64,000 bases of DNA from the NCBI RefSeq assembly GCF_003865135.1, contig NZ_BHZC01000001.1, forward strand, positions 8,680,001-8,744,000. The letters are read 5' to 3'. Below are positions 16,901 to 25,122 of the stretch, one piece after another. Under the pieces are notes generated by a model. That model saw only the letters and a list, made by a program, of their open reading frames with translations. It made no database searches and was not told the origin of the DNA. The position numbers were made by a program, and so were the translations under genes. Position 1 is the stretch's first letter, and every line of letters starts with the position of its first letter. This stretch comes from Streptomyces chrestomyceticus JCM 4735. GTDB lineage: Bacteria > Actinomycetota > Actinomycetes > Streptomycetales > Streptomycetaceae.

Positions 16901-17184
16901 AGACGTTCTTCGCGTCACTGGCCCTGGCACTCGGCCTCGCCGACGTCGTCACCGACGAGGCGGGCGGCACCCGCCTGGACACCCTCTTCATCGACGAGGG
17001 CTTCGGCAGCCTGGACGAACAGACCCTGGACGAGGTGCTGGACGTCCTGGACTCACTGCGCGAACGGGACCGCAGCGTCGGCATCGTCAGCCACGTCGCC
17101 GACCTCCGGCAGCGCATCCCGGCCCAGTTGGAGGTCGTCAAGGACCGCGCGGGGTCGTCCATACGCCACCGGGTGCCGGGCTGA
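13933..17184 (+). CDS. sbcC: Exonuclease SbcC (SMC-like ATPase subunit)
   Basis: A 1083-residue Rad50-like ATPase. ATG 13933 overlaps the sbcD stop. Walker A is GPTGAGKT near residue 34. Long Arg/Glu/Ala-rich coiled coils follow, with the zinc-hook CAVCGA near residue 600. The C-terminal half has signature LSGGE near 985 and Walker B TLFIDEGFGSLD near 1017. It forms the clamp that feeds DNA ends to SbcD. An oddity is a Gly/Ala/Pro/Thr-rich, non-coiled insertion at about residues 240-320 in the first coiled-coil arm (GQYGPGQYGSEHG), which would break the coil. The genes are co-translated and no SOS-type operator was recognised upstream. Confidence 0.95.
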   Translation: MRLHRLSVTAFGPFGRTQTIDFDRLARAGLFLLHGPTGAGKTSILDAVCFALYGTVPGTRQSGQALRSDLADPSTPTEVVLELTVGGRRLEITRLPEQPRPKKRGTGTTREKAQSRLREYVTGDGGTGTGPAQGGHWKALSRSHQEIGEEIGQLLGMNKEQFCQVALLPQGDFARFLRADAEARARLLGRLFDTRRFAALEEQLATRRKAAADQVSAGDDRLLGLAHRMDQAAGESADLVDPSVPAPGRAPEAAPAPGRRGSTGRGTGRAARAAGTAASSRGTATATALVPGQYGPGQYGSEHGPDSAKTATAQAAEAPSPGEPGFAEAVLVRAAVARANARERYDIARLAVRSAEAAEAAARARADEERERDRLQRRYAEAQRRAAELAAQSGERDRARDRLARARAAAEVAPALALRDAAWREHGTAQAEERRGRAKLPPDLAGADAERLAALERELRQDLGSLTAARRAENRAAEIAAERAGIEREARADEQTLVDAAAWLANRESAHQENQRRIEAAQEAAARAEQLHAQLDPARQRLAAARRRDHLTESLRAADEDVLRARERAAAAHEHWLDLKDRRLRGIAAELAAGLEDGTACAVCGATEHPAPARTGAGHVDRTAEEAALDAYRQAESARQDAERAQQSLKEERAAAAATAGDTPVAELSRAEEELRETYARERAAGADLHAAREASARADREYERRRTEQQEAERRAAARTSHREALDRELASLDSALEEARGGFASVAERARRLERQVALLAEAAGAARTAEACAQRLKETDAQLSDAAYRAGFDTPQDASAALLSDADWNALQQRLDRHQAETAAVEAELADPEAVAAASLPPADPGRAQAELEHAGRRLRTASTACAAAEERCTELDRLSARAHSDARQLAPLRTEYERIARLAALAAGTSAENERRMRLESYVLAARLEQVAAAASARLHRMSSGRYTLVHSDERAGGARRSGLGLHVIDAWTGHERDTASLSGGETFFASLALALGLADVVTDEAGGTRLDTLFIDEGFGSLDEQTLDEVLDVLDSLRERDRSVGIVSHVADLRQRIPAQLEVVKDRAGSSIRHRVPG

Positions 17185-17251
17185 CCGGAACAGCGGGACG
17201 GCCGGACGGTGGGGCGGCCAGACGTGGGGCGACCGGACGTGGGCGAGCGCC

Positions 17252-17698
17252 TCAGGCGCTGATCGGACGCCGGGGGAGCGGCGAGGAGTACACGACGCTG
17301 GTCGTCACCGCGCCCAGCCCCCCGATCCGGCCCGACACCTCCTCCAGGTGCTTCATCGAGCGGGCGGCGACCTTCAGGACGAAGCAGTCGTCGCCCGTGA
17401 CGTGGTGCGCCTCCAGAATCTCGGGCGTGCTCTCCAGCAGGCCGTGGAAGGCGGCGTCGCTGCCGTTCGGATAGCGCAGCCGGACGAAGGCCAGGACCGA
17501 CAGCCCGACGCGCGCCGGGTCGACCACCGCGGCGTACCCGGATATCACCCCGGCCTCCTCCAGCCGCCGTACCCGCTCGGTCACCGCGCTCGCGGACATG
17601 TTCACGGCGCGGGCCAGTTCGGCGTACCCCGCGCGGCCGTTGCGCTGCAGGACGTCGAGGATGCGCCAGTCGGTGGCGTCAGGGGAATAGCCGGTCAT
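17252..17698 (-). CDS. Lrp/AsnC-family transcriptional regulator
   Basis: A 148-residue protein. The N-terminal winged helix-turn-helix (DATDWRILDVLQRNGRAGY, then LARAVNMSASAVTERVRRLE) is followed by a RAM/AsnC ligand-binding domain (VLAFVRLRYP, HHVTGDDCFVLKVAARSM, TTSVVYSSPL). Such regulators respond to amino acids and often control the divergent neighbour. The gene upstream on the opposite strand is a methyltransferase (17832), with 133 bases between them. It is convergent with sbcC, whose stop lies 67 bases away. ATG 17698 is the only sensible start because the HTH begins ten residues later. Confidence 0.9.
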   Translation of the reverse strand: MTGYSPDATDWRILDVLQRNGRAGYAELARAVNMSASAVTERVRRLEEAGVISGYAAVVDPARVGLSVLAFVRLRYPNGSDAAFHGLLESTPEILEAHHVTGDDCFVLKVAARSMKHLEEVSGRIGGLGAVTTSVVYSSPLPRRPISA

Positions 17699-17831
17699 GG
17701 GAGGTGTCTAGCAGTGGAATCCCCTGTGGATCAAGGCTTTTGCCGGTGATCGTCACTTCCGGGCTCCGTCTTCGCTACCCCAGAAGGGGGTTCTGGTACG
17801 CAAGCGATGTACCGGCCGCGAACGGGCTGGC

Positions 17832-18701
17832 ATGGTGCTGAAGGTGAGCAATGCGAGCAACGTACGCGAAGTCATCCGATATTACCGTCAGCCGGGTTCT
17901 CGGCTGGGATACCGGCTCTTTCTGAACGGCACCAAGCATTTCGGCTTCTACCGCTCGACGGATTCCCCGTGGGCCTGGTCGAAAGCGCTGCGCCGAATGG
18001 AAGACAGAATGGGGGAGACGCTCGCACAGCCGGCGGGCGCGCGCGTGCTGGACGCCGGATGCGGCGTGGGCGACGTGGCTGGCCGGCTGGCGGGCCGTTT
18101 CGGACTGCGCATTCACGGGGTGGACCTGCTCGACGCCCATGTCGGCCAGGCCCGGCGCCGGGCACGCCGCCGCAACCTCGACCATCTGCTCACCTTCTCG
18201 CAGAGCGACTACGCGACCCTGGACTTCCCCGACGAGAGCTTCGACGCCGTCTACACCATGGAGACACTGGTGCACGCGGCGGACGCCGAGGCGGTGCTGG
18301 AGCAGTTCCACCGGGTGCTCAAACCCGGTGGTCGGCTCGTCATGTTCGAGTACGCCCGGGAGGCCGCCGCCCGGATGCCGGCACCGGCGGCCGACATGTT
18401 CCGGGAGCTGAACGACTGGGCCGCGATGCCGTCGTTCCAGCGTTTCACCTACGGCACGCTGGAACGCCTGACCGCCGAAGCCGGATTCTCGGTGCGCGGC
18501 GTGGAGGACATCTCCCGCGGTATGTGGCCGATGCTCCGGTGCTTCGCCGTGATCGGAACGCTGCCCGGTGCGGGATTCCGGGCCGCGCGGCTGCGCCGGC
18601 ATTCCGTGAACACCCTGTCGGCCGTGGAATTCTGGCGGCACCGCGCTTTCTGGCGGTACGAGATCCATACCGCCGACAAAGTCCGTACCGCCGGCACCTG
18701 A
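17832..18701 (+). CDS. SAM-dependent methyltransferase (sterol/terpenoid C-methyltransferase-like)
   Basis: A 289-residue class I methyltransferase. Motif I VLDAGCGVGD lies near residue 71, GVDLL marks strand 2, FPDESFDAVYTMETLVHA is motif II, and HRVLKPGGRLVMFEY is motif III. The N-terminal helix block NVREVIRYYRQPGSRLGYRLF and the LNGTKHFGFY segment resemble small-molecule C-methyltransferases of the sterol/tocopherol type. Residues 200-289 carry a substrate-cap-like region rich in Arg and Phe. The substrate is unknown. Start is ATG 17832, but a GTG at 17844 is nearly as likely because neither has a strong binding site. A convergent hairpin at 18732 separates it from the DUF885 gene. Confidence 0.75.
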   Translation: MVLKVSNASNVREVIRYYRQPGSRLGYRLFLNGTKHFGFYRSTDSPWAWSKALRRMEDRMGETLAQPAGARVLDAGCGVGDVAGRLAGRFGLRIHGVDLLDAHVGQARRRARRRNLDHLLTFSQSDYATLDFPDESFDAVYTMETLVHAADAEAVLEQFHRVLKPGGRLVMFEYAREAAARMPAPAADMFRELNDWAAMPSFQRFTYGTLERLTAEAGFSVRGVEDISRGMWPMLRCFAVIGTLPGAGFRAARLRRHSVNTLSAVEFWRHRAFWRYEIHTADKVRTAGT

Positions 18702-18731
18702 GCCGGACGACCGGAATGCGGTACGGATGCG

Positions 18732-18763
18732 CGCGGGGGCAGCGGAAACCCGCGGCCCCCGCG
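18732..18763. terminator. Convergent hairpin
   Basis: The arms CGCGGGGGC (18732-18740) and GCCCCCGCG (18755-18763) pair perfectly. The hairpin lies between the convergent methyltransferase and DUF885 genes, with 14 loop bases. Confidence 0.6.
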
Positions 18764-18774
18764 AACGCGGCCCC

Positions 18775-20469
18775 TCAGATCCGTGACAGCTCGGCCAGCA
18801 GATCGTCCAGACCCAGCGACCCCTGCGACAGCGCCGCCATGTGCCACGCCTTGAGGTCGAAGTCCGCGCCGTGCCGCTGCCGCGCCGCCTCGCGCCCGGC
18901 GAGCCACGTCCGCTCGCCCAGCTTGTAGCCGATGGCCTGGCCCGGCATGCCCTGGTAGCGGATGATCTCGCTCTCGACGAAGTCCGCGGGGCGGCTGCAG
19001 TGCCGGGCGAGGAACTGGTGGGCCAGCTCCGGCGTCCAGCGCTCACCCGGGTGGAACGGCGAGTCCGCCGGAATGGTCAGTTCCAGGTGCATACCGATGT
19101 CGATGATGACGCGGACCGCCCGCATCATCTGCGCGTCCAGGTAGCCGAGCCGGCGTTCGGCGCTGGTCAGGAAGCCCAGTTCGTCCATCAGCCGCTCGGC
19201 GTACAGTGCCCAGCCCTCGGCGTTGGCGCTGACCATGCCCACCGTCGTCTGGTAGCGCGAGAGGTCCTCGGCGACGTGCGCCCACTGCGCCAACTGGAGG
19301 TGGTGGCCCGGCACGCCCTCGTGGTACCAGGTCGAGACCAGGTCGTACGCCGGGAAGCGGGTCTTGCCCATCGTCGGCAGCCAGGTGCGGCCGGGGCGGG
19401 AGAAGTCCAGTGACGGGCCGGTGTAGTACGGGGCCGCGGCGCCGCCGGGCGGCGCGATCCGCGACTCGACGTGCTTGACCCGTTCCGCCAGGTCGAAGTG
19501 GGTGCCGTCCAGCGCCTCGATGGCCTGGTCCATCAGCGCCTGGAGCCACTGGCGGGTCTCCTCGACGCCCACCACGGCCTCACCGTTCTCGTCCAGCCAG
19601 GCCAGCGCATCCCACGGGGTCTTCGCGCCGGGCAGGACCTTCTCGGCCTCCTTGACCATCTCGGCGTGCAGCCGGTGGAACTCCGACCAGCCGTACGTGT
19701 AGGCCTCGTCCAGGTCCAGGTCGGCGCCGTTGAAGAAGCGGGCGAGGAGGGCGTAGCGCTCGCGGCCCACCACGTCCGGCGCACCCTCGACCGCCGGGGC
19801 GTACCGGTCGCGGAACCAGTCGCGCAGCTCCACCAGCGCGCCGGTCGCCAGCGCCGCCGCCGCGTCCAGCTCGGCGCGCAGCGCCGCGGGGCCCGGCTCG
19901 GTCAGGTCGGCGAACCAACTGCGGTCCGTACCGATCCATGTGTCCAACTGGCCGATGACGGTCTCGACTTGCCGCGGCCCGCCGAGCAGGTTCCGCTGCA
20001 GGCCGGCCTCCAGCGAGGCGCGGTAGCCCGCCAGCGCGGCGGGCATCGCCCGCAGCCGCTGGGCGAGCGCCGCCCAGTCGTCGTCCGTCTCGACCGGCGT
20101 GATCATCAGGACCTCGCGTGCCGAGTGCAGCGGCGTGTGCAGGTTGCTCACCGTGCGCAGCCCTTCGCCCGACTCGTGCACCGCGAGTTCCGCGGTCAGC
20201 CGCTCCCGCAGCAGCCGGGCGCAACGTCGTTCGATCTCGCTGTCCCCGCCCGGCCGCCGCTCGGCCTCGGCGAGCCGGTCCAGCGTCGTACGGGCCAGTT
20301 GGGCCACGGCTTCCTGGCCGGCGGGTGAGAAGTCGGGCAGCCGGCTCGAACTCTCCGGGACGCCGAGGAAGGTACCGGTGATGGGGTCCAGGTCGACCAG
20401 GGCGTCGACGTAGGCGTCGGCGACCTGGCGGGGGAGGGGCGCGTTGTCGGAAGCAGTGGTGTGGGACAT
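18775..20469 (-). CDS. DUF885-family zinc metallopeptidase
   Basis: A 564-residue protein with the HEGVPGHH motif (HExxxxH type) near residue 382, preceded by STWY, and a downstream ANAEGWALYAERLMDELG block. These are the zinc-binding and catalytic signature of DUF885 proteins, distant relatives of carboxypeptidase/gluzincin peptidases. No signal peptide is present, so it acts in the cytoplasm. The N-terminal two-thirds are alpha-helical and form the usual cap. Start is taken at ATG 20469 (SHTTASD), three codons inside a longer alternative from 20478. It stands alone. The natural substrate of the family is not well established. Confidence 0.85.
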   Translation of the reverse strand: MSHTTASDNAPLPRQVADAYVDALVDLDPITGTFLGVPESSSRLPDFSPAGQEAVAQLARTTLDRLAEAERRPGGDSEIERRCARLLRERLTAELAVHESGEGLRTVSNLHTPLHSAREVLMITPVETDDDWAALAQRLRAMPAALAGYRASLEAGLQRNLLGGPRQVETVIGQLDTWIGTDRSWFADLTEPGPAALRAELDAAAALATGALVELRDWFRDRYAPAVEGAPDVVGRERYALLARFFNGADLDLDEAYTYGWSEFHRLHAEMVKEAEKVLPGAKTPWDALAWLDENGEAVVGVEETRQWLQALMDQAIEALDGTHFDLAERVKHVESRIAPPGGAAAPYYTGPSLDFSRPGRTWLPTMGKTRFPAYDLVSTWYHEGVPGHHLQLAQWAHVAEDLSRYQTTVGMVSANAEGWALYAERLMDELGFLTSAERRLGYLDAQMMRAVRVIIDIGMHLELTIPADSPFHPGERWTPELAHQFLARHCSRPADFVESEIIRYQGMPGQAIGYKLGERTWLAGREAARQRHGADFDLKAWHMAALSQGSLGLDDLLAELSRI

Positions 20470-20663
20470 GCGCCCCATCCTCGTACGGATGCCCCCGGTA
20501 CGTCATCATCAGCGCGCCGTACGTTCCCGCCGGGGCGCCGCGTCCGCGCAGGGCGAACGGGAGCGGAGGGCCGCGGCACCGGCCGCCGCGCCTGGTGACA
20601 CGGCCGTCATTGGTCCGTACCGGACTCTTGCTCCCGCCCGGAGCGGACCACCAAGCTCACAGA

Positions 20664-21713
20664 ATGGACCTGGAATTGCGGCATTTGAAGACGATCCGGA
20701 CTATTGCCGACGCGGGCAGCCTGACCAAGGCCGCCGCCCGGCTCGGTCTCGCCCAGCCCGCCCTGAGCGCCCAGCTCAAACGCATCGAGCGCACCCTGGG
20801 CGGCCGGCTCTTCGAGCGCGGCCGCTTCGGCGTGCGGCCCACCGCCCTGGGGGAGTTCGTGCTCGAACGCGCCCGCGTGGTGCTGCCCGCGATCAGCGAA
20901 CTCCAGCAGGAGGCCGTACGGTTCACCAGCGCCGGCCGCGCCGTGACGGGCCTCCGGCTCGGCGGCACCCACGGACCGCTGCTCGGCGGGCTGGTGGACC
21001 GGCTTGCCACCGTCCGCCCGGGCGTGCCGGTGACCACGTTCACCACCTGGTCCGAGCGTGAGATCGCCGCGTCCGTCACCGCCGGACGGCTGGACTTCGC
21101 CCTGATCGGGGCGTGCGGGGAGAGCCCGGCCCCCGAGCCCGAACGGCTCACCTGGCGGGAGGTCGCGGTGGACCCGGTCTTCGTCATGCTCGCCGAGCGC
21201 CACCCGCTGGCCGGCAAGCGGGAGATCGGTTTGGCGGAACTGGCGGCGGAAGCCTGGGCGGACGTACCGGGTGACGGCTGCTTCGCGGACTGCTTCACGC
21301 TCGCCTGCGCCCGCGCCGGCTTCACCCCCACCCGCGTCTACGAGACCGACACCGCGTCCTGCATCCACCTCGTCCAGGTCGGCCGGGCCGCCGGCCTGTG
21401 CCGCGCGACGCTGCCCCCCACTCCCGGCATGGTGACCAGACCGCTGGCCGGCACGCCCCTGACCTGGCGCCATCTCGTCGGCTGGCACCCGGGCACTCCC
21501 GCCGCCGACTCGGCCGCCGAGGTCGTCGCCCAGGCACGCGCCGCGCACGCCGACGCCGCCGCGCGCAGCGACAGCTACACGCAGTGGCTCGCCGACCACG
21601 GCGACCCGGCCGATCACCGGGACGCGGCCGATCCCGGGCCACCGTGGAGCGCGGAGGGGCGGTCGGCGGCTCCCGGCCGCCCGTGGCCGCCGAGAGCCAC
21701 CGACCACCCGTAA
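20664..21713 (+). CDS. LysR-family regulator, protease-regulator (MprR/SnpR) type
   Basis: A 349-residue LysR regulator. The N-terminal HTH (MDLELRHLKTIRTIADAGSL, AAARLGLAQPALSAQLKRIE) is followed by an effector domain. The N-terminal pattern closely resembles the LysR regulators that sit beside secreted protease genes in Streptomyces (small neutral protease regulatory proteins). Here the next gene on the same strand, 158 bases on, is a streptogrisin-like protease, which supports a role in protease control. The start is ATG 20664; upstream codons add no HTH similarity. The last 40 residues are Asp/Pro/Arg-rich, and the stop lies inside a 20-bp tandem repeat. LysR genes are usually divergent from their targets, so the co-directional order is slightly unusual. 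Confidence 0.85.
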   Translation: MDLELRHLKTIRTIADAGSLTKAAARLGLAQPALSAQLKRIERTLGGRLFERGRFGVRPTALGEFVLERARVVLPAISELQQEAVRFTSAGRAVTGLRLGGTHGPLLGGLVDRLATVRPGVPVTTFTTWSEREIAASVTAGRLDFALIGACGESPAPEPERLTWREVAVDPVFVMLAERHPLAGKREIGLAELAAEAWADVPGDGCFADCFTLACARAGFTPTRVYETDTASCIHLVQVGRAAGLCRATLPPTPGMVTRPLAGTPLTWRHLVGWHPGTPAADSAAEVVAQARAAHADAAARSDSYTQWLADHGDPADHRDAADPGPPWSAEGRSAAPGRPWPPRATDHP

Positions 21714-21774
21714 GGCCCACCGACCACCTGTAAGCCCCATCGACTACCCGTGAGTCCCACCCGCCATCCATAAC
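21695..21774 (+). repeat. Four-copy 20-bp degenerate tandem repeat over the LysR stop codon
   Basis: The unit cores CGACCACCCG (21701), CGACCACCTG (21721), CGACTACCCG (21741) and CCGCCATCCA (21761) recur every 20 bases. The unit is roughly CCCACCGACCACCYGTAAG. The first copy includes the stop codon of the LysR gene, and the array ends about 100 bases before the protease start. It may be replication slippage or serial binding sites for the regulator. Confidence 0.75.
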
Positions 21775-21870
21775 ACCTGGCAGAAGGACAACTGACATCT
21801 TCTCCGGGCCGGCACACGGCACCTACTTTTTCGGCACCTCCACCCCCCCGAGACCGAGGAGACCTCCCCC

Positions 21871-23256
21871 ATGCGCCACAGACACGCCCGAACCAGCGCG
21901 TGTGCCGTCATCGCCGCCGTCGGAGCGCTCGTCCTGACCGCGCTGCCCGGCTCGGCGACGGCCCAGACCGTACGGGCGGACTCGACGTCCCCGCAGGCCC
22001 CCCACCGCTCGGCCGCCGAGACCCTGTCCGTCAGCGCCACGTCCGACGCCGTGTTCCAGGCGATGAAGCGCGACCTCGGCCTCGACCGGGCACAGGCCGA
22101 ACGACGCCTGGCGAACGAGGCGGAAGCCGGCGCGGTCGCCGGACGCCTGCACAACGCGCTGGGCGCGTCCTTCGCCGGCGCCTGGGTCAGCGGCACCGAG
22201 TCCGCCACCCTCACCGTGGCCACCACCGACGCCGCACGCCTGGCGGCCGTACGGGCGGCGGGTGCGCGCGCCGTCCACGTACCGCACAGCCTCGCCCAAC
22301 TCGACGCCGCGAAGGACAAGCTGGACCGCGCGTCGGCGCGCCGGGCCGCTCCCGAAGCGTCCTCCTGGGCCGTCGACGTCCGGACGAACACCGTGCAACT
22401 GCGCGCCGCCGACCCGGCCGCCGCCCGGTCGTTCGTCGCGGCCAGCGGAGCGGACCGCGGCCTCGTCAGCGTCGGCGCGACCGCCGAACGCCCGCGCCCG
22501 CTCTACGACATCCGCGGCGGCGACGCGTACTACATGGGCGGCGGACGCTGCTCCGTCGGCTTCGCGATCACCCGCGGCACCCAGCAGGGCTTCGCCACCG
22601 CCGGCCACTGCGGCCGCGCCGGGACCTCCACCACCGGCTACAACCAGGCCGCTCAGGGCAGCTTCCAGGCGTCCACCTTCCCGGGCCGGGACACCGCCTG
22701 GGTCGCCGCCAACAGCAGTTGGACCTCGACGCCGTACGTCAAGGGACAGGGCGGCCAGAACGTACGGGTCGCCGGCTCCACCCAGGCGGCGGTCGGCGCC
22801 TCGATCTGCCGCTCCGGCTCCACCACCGGCTGGCACTGCGGCACGGTCCAGCAGCACAACACCAGCGTCACCTACCCGCAGGGCACCGTCAGCGGCGTGA
22901 CCAAGACCTCGGTCTGCGCCGAGCCGGGCGACTCCGGCGGCTCCTTCATCTCCGGCAGCCAGGCGCAGGGTGTCACCTCCGGCGGGTCCGGCAACTGCCG
23001 CTCCGGCGGCACGACCTACTACCAGCCCATCAACCCGCTGCTCCAGGGTTACGGCCTGACCCTGAAGACCGGCACCAGCGGCTCCGAGAACCCCGGCCCC
23101 GGCCAGCCGGGCGAGACCACCTGGGCCGCCGGCACCGTCTACGAGGCGGGCACCGAGGTCACGTACGACGGCACCACCTACCGCTGCCTCCAGGGCCACC
23201 AGGCGCAGTCCGGCTGGGAGCCCGCGAACACACCGTCGCTGTGGGAGCAGGTCTGA
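21871..23256 (+). CDS. Secreted streptogrisin C-type serine protease with chitin-binding domain
   Basis: A 461-residue S1E (alpha-lytic/streptogrisin) protease. ATG 21871 follows GAGGAG. It has a Sec signal peptide of about 31 residues (ALPGSATA), an inhibitory pro-region to about residue 210 with two alpha-lytic pro-domain modules, and a catalytic domain from YDIRGGDAYYMGGG. The triad is visible as ATAGHCG (His near 245), GRDTAWV (Asp near 273) and EPGDSGGS (Ser near 354). Paired cysteines flank the active site. A Gly/Pro linker joins residues 415-461, a carbohydrate-binding module 5/12 chitin-binding domain (WAAGTVYEAGTEVTYDG, YRCLQGHQAQSGWEP). The architecture matches streptogrisin C. It is probably used on protein-coated chitin. 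A preceding LysR gene suggests local regulation. Confidence 0.95.
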   Translation: MRHRHARTSACAVIAAVGALVLTALPGSATAQTVRADSTSPQAPHRSAAETLSVSATSDAVFQAMKRDLGLDRAQAERRLANEAEAGAVAGRLHNALGASFAGAWVSGTESATLTVATTDAARLAAVRAAGARAVHVPHSLAQLDAAKDKLDRASARRAAPEASSWAVDVRTNTVQLRAADPAAARSFVAASGADRGLVSVGATAERPRPLYDIRGGDAYYMGGGRCSVGFAITRGTQQGFATAGHCGRAGTSTTGYNQAAQGSFQASTFPGRDTAWVAANSSWTSTPYVKGQGGQNVRVAGSTQAAVGASICRSGSTTGWHCGTVQQHNTSVTYPQGTVSGVTKTSVCAEPGDSGGSFISGSQAQGVTSGGSGNCRSGGTTYYQPINPLLQGYGLTLKTGTSGSENPGPGQPGETTWAAGTVYEAGTEVTYDGTTYRCLQGHQAQSGWEPANTPSLWEQV

Positions 23257-23327
23257 GCAGCACGCCGGGTCCTCGACGAGCCGCTGAGGACCGCGGGACG
23301 GGCTGAGCGGGACGGCACCGACAGGAC

Positions 23328-23399
23328 GGCCCGGAATCACAGAATGGCCCGGGATCACAGAATGGCCCGGAACCGCAGAACGGCCCAGAACCACCGAGG
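23328..23399. repeat. Four-copy 18-bp tandem repeat downstream of protease
   Basis: The units start at 23328, 23346, 23364 and 23382: GGCCCGGAATCACAGAAT, GGCCCGGGATCACAGAAT, GGCCCGGAACCGCAGAAC and a diverged fourth. The repeat lies between the protease stop and its terminator, with no coding function seen. Confidence 0.85.
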
Positions 23400-23433
23400 T
23401 ACGGCACCGATCCGCACCGGTTTCCGTACCGCC

Positions 23434-23473
23434 GGGGCCGGCTGGTACGAGCGCTCGCGTACCGGCCGGCCCC
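23434..23473. terminator. Strong convergent hairpin after protease gene
   Basis: A 16-bp stem (23434-23449 with 23458-23473, one G-T pair) has an eight-base loop and is followed by CACTTTCC. It lies between the rightward protease and the leftward ACT-GNAT gene. Confidence 0.8.
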
Positions 23474-23512
23474 ACTTTCCTTCGCGCACCCGGGCGCCGC
23501 GCGGTCACGCCG

Positions 23513-24922
23513 TCACGGCGCCTGCGGCCCGGCCCCCGGCACGACGCGGGCCGCCGCCTCCGGCCGTACGGGCTCCCGCCGGGCAGGCAGCCCCTTCGGC
23601 CGGGCGCTGATCACCAGCGTCCCTTCCTCGATCTGGTAGTCCAGCGGCAGCCCCAGGCCCCGCATCGCCGCCACCATGCCGGTGTTCGACGCCTGCGTGA
23701 TCACGTACACGCTCGCGCAGCCCGCGTCGGCCGCCATGCCGACCAGCCGGCGCAGCAGTTCCGAGCCGATGCCGCGCCGCTGCCACGCGTCCTCCACCAG
23801 CAGCGCGACCTCCGTCTCCTCGCCGTCCCACAGCAGGTGGCCGAGGGCCACCAGCCGGCCGGACGCCGTCTCGACCGCGAGGGTGCGGCCGAAGCGGGGG
23901 GTGAGCAGATGGTTCAGGTAGCGCTCGGCGTCGGCGACCGGGCCCTGGTAGCGCAGTGCCAGCGTCCGGGCCGAGCAGCGGTCGTGCATCTCACGGGCGG
24001 CGGCCAGGTCCGAGGTGTCGGCGCGGCGGACCGTGATGGCGTTGCCCTCGGGCAGGGTCAGCACGTCGCGGCGCGGCGGCACCCGCTGGCCGAGCCGGGC
24101 GTCCAGCTCGACGAGCGCCCGTACCCGCGCGAACTCGGTGGGCGTGAAGGGCAGATGCGGGCGTTCGATGGTGACGGTTCCCCCGGACGGGTCACGGAAT
24201 GTCATGCGGTGCTCTTCGAGGATGCCCGCGTCCGGCACCTGTTCGGCGGGCGGGCGGCCTTTCAGGGCCGCCGCGGGCACCGAACGGATGGTGCAGCGGC
24301 CCAGCAACTGGCGTAGCGCGAGCGGCAGCTCGGCGGAGTCCAGCGCCGTACGGGTGGCCAGCCCCAGCATCCGGGTGGGGGCGTCCACCAGGTCGTGGGC
24401 GTCCGCGCGCTCCAGCCAGGTGTGGGAGCCGCCCGCCGCGGCGACCGTCCGGGTCAGTTCGGTGGCGGGCAGCGGGACGGGGGCGCGCAGCAGGAACTCG
24501 TCCACCGTCCCTTCCGACAGCGGATGGGTCTGCAGGCTGAGGATGTCCACCTGGTGCCCGGCCAGGGCCGTGCACAGCGCGGCGAGACTGCCCGGCTGGT
24601 CCCGTACGGTCGTACGCATCCGCCACAGCGCCGTCTCCTGCCGCTGCCCCTCGGGAACGGCCGGAGCGGTGGGCGCTGCGGCGCCCGTATCGGTCGGCGG
24701 CGGAGCGTGGTCGTGGCGCCGTGACCACCAGGTGTGGAACCCGGCCGTGGCGAGCAGGACGACGGCCGAGCAGCACAGCAGCACCGGCCCCGACGGGCCG
24801 TGCACGATGGTGTTGGCGACGGCGTCCGCCACCGACACCGCGGTGAACAGGGCCGCCAGCTCGACCAGGTCCCGCCGCCAGTGGTGGCGGCGGGCGCTCT
24901 TGGCAGATGTCGCGTCAGTCAT
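23513..24922 (-). CDS. Membrane-anchored protein with ACT and GNAT acetyltransferase domains
   Basis: A 469-residue protein starting at ATG 24922. Residues about 15-65 hold two hydrophobic helices. Residues about 100-170 form an ACT-like regulatory domain (TVRDQPGSLAALCTALAGHQ, VDILSLQTHPL). Residues about 300-450 form a GNAT domain (ITVRRADTSDLAAAREMHDR, AWQRRGIGSELLRRLVGMAA as the acetyl-CoA loop, VYVITQASNTGMVAAMRGLG). ACT-GNAT fusions are known in actinobacteria, where amino-acid binding can control protein acetylation. The membrane anchor and the substrate are unassigned here. The frame stays open for another 2 kb upstream, opposite and beside the PhoD gene, but that part has no domain similarity and is an antisense artefact. 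Confidence 0.75.
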   Translation of the reverse strand: MTDATSAKSARRHHWRRDLVELAALFTAVSVADAVANTIVHGPSGPVLLCCSAVVLLATAGFHTWWSRRHDHAPPPTDTGAAAPTAPAVPEGQRQETALWRMRTTVRDQPGSLAALCTALAGHQVDILSLQTHPLSEGTVDEFLLRAPVPLPATELTRTVAAAGGSHTWLERADAHDLVDAPTRMLGLATRTALDSAELPLALRQLLGRCTIRSVPAAALKGRPPAEQVPDAGILEEHRMTFRDPSGGTVTIERPHLPFTPTEFARVRALVELDARLGQRVPPRRDVLTLPEGNAITVRRADTSDLAAAREMHDRCSARTLALRYQGPVADAERYLNHLLTPRFGRTLAVETASGRLVALGHLLWDGEETEVALLVEDAWQRRGIGSELLRRLVGMAADAGCASVYVITQASNTGMVAAMRGLGLPLDYQIEEGTLVISARPKGLPARREPVRPEAAARVVPGAGPQAP

Positions 24923-25122
24923 GCAGACCAGCGTCGCCGACGGGTGTTGCCTGATCGAGAACGCTCTGTGACCGATGGGTAAAGGACACAATCGCGGCAA
25001 AGGCGGCGGGGCGCGCCGGTCACCTCGTCGGGCGCGGTGCTTGCCACCTGCCCGCTTGCGGCCCGGCCGGCACGGTGCGCTTCTCCCACCCGGTACGCCT
25101 CTCCCACCCCGTACACCGCTCC

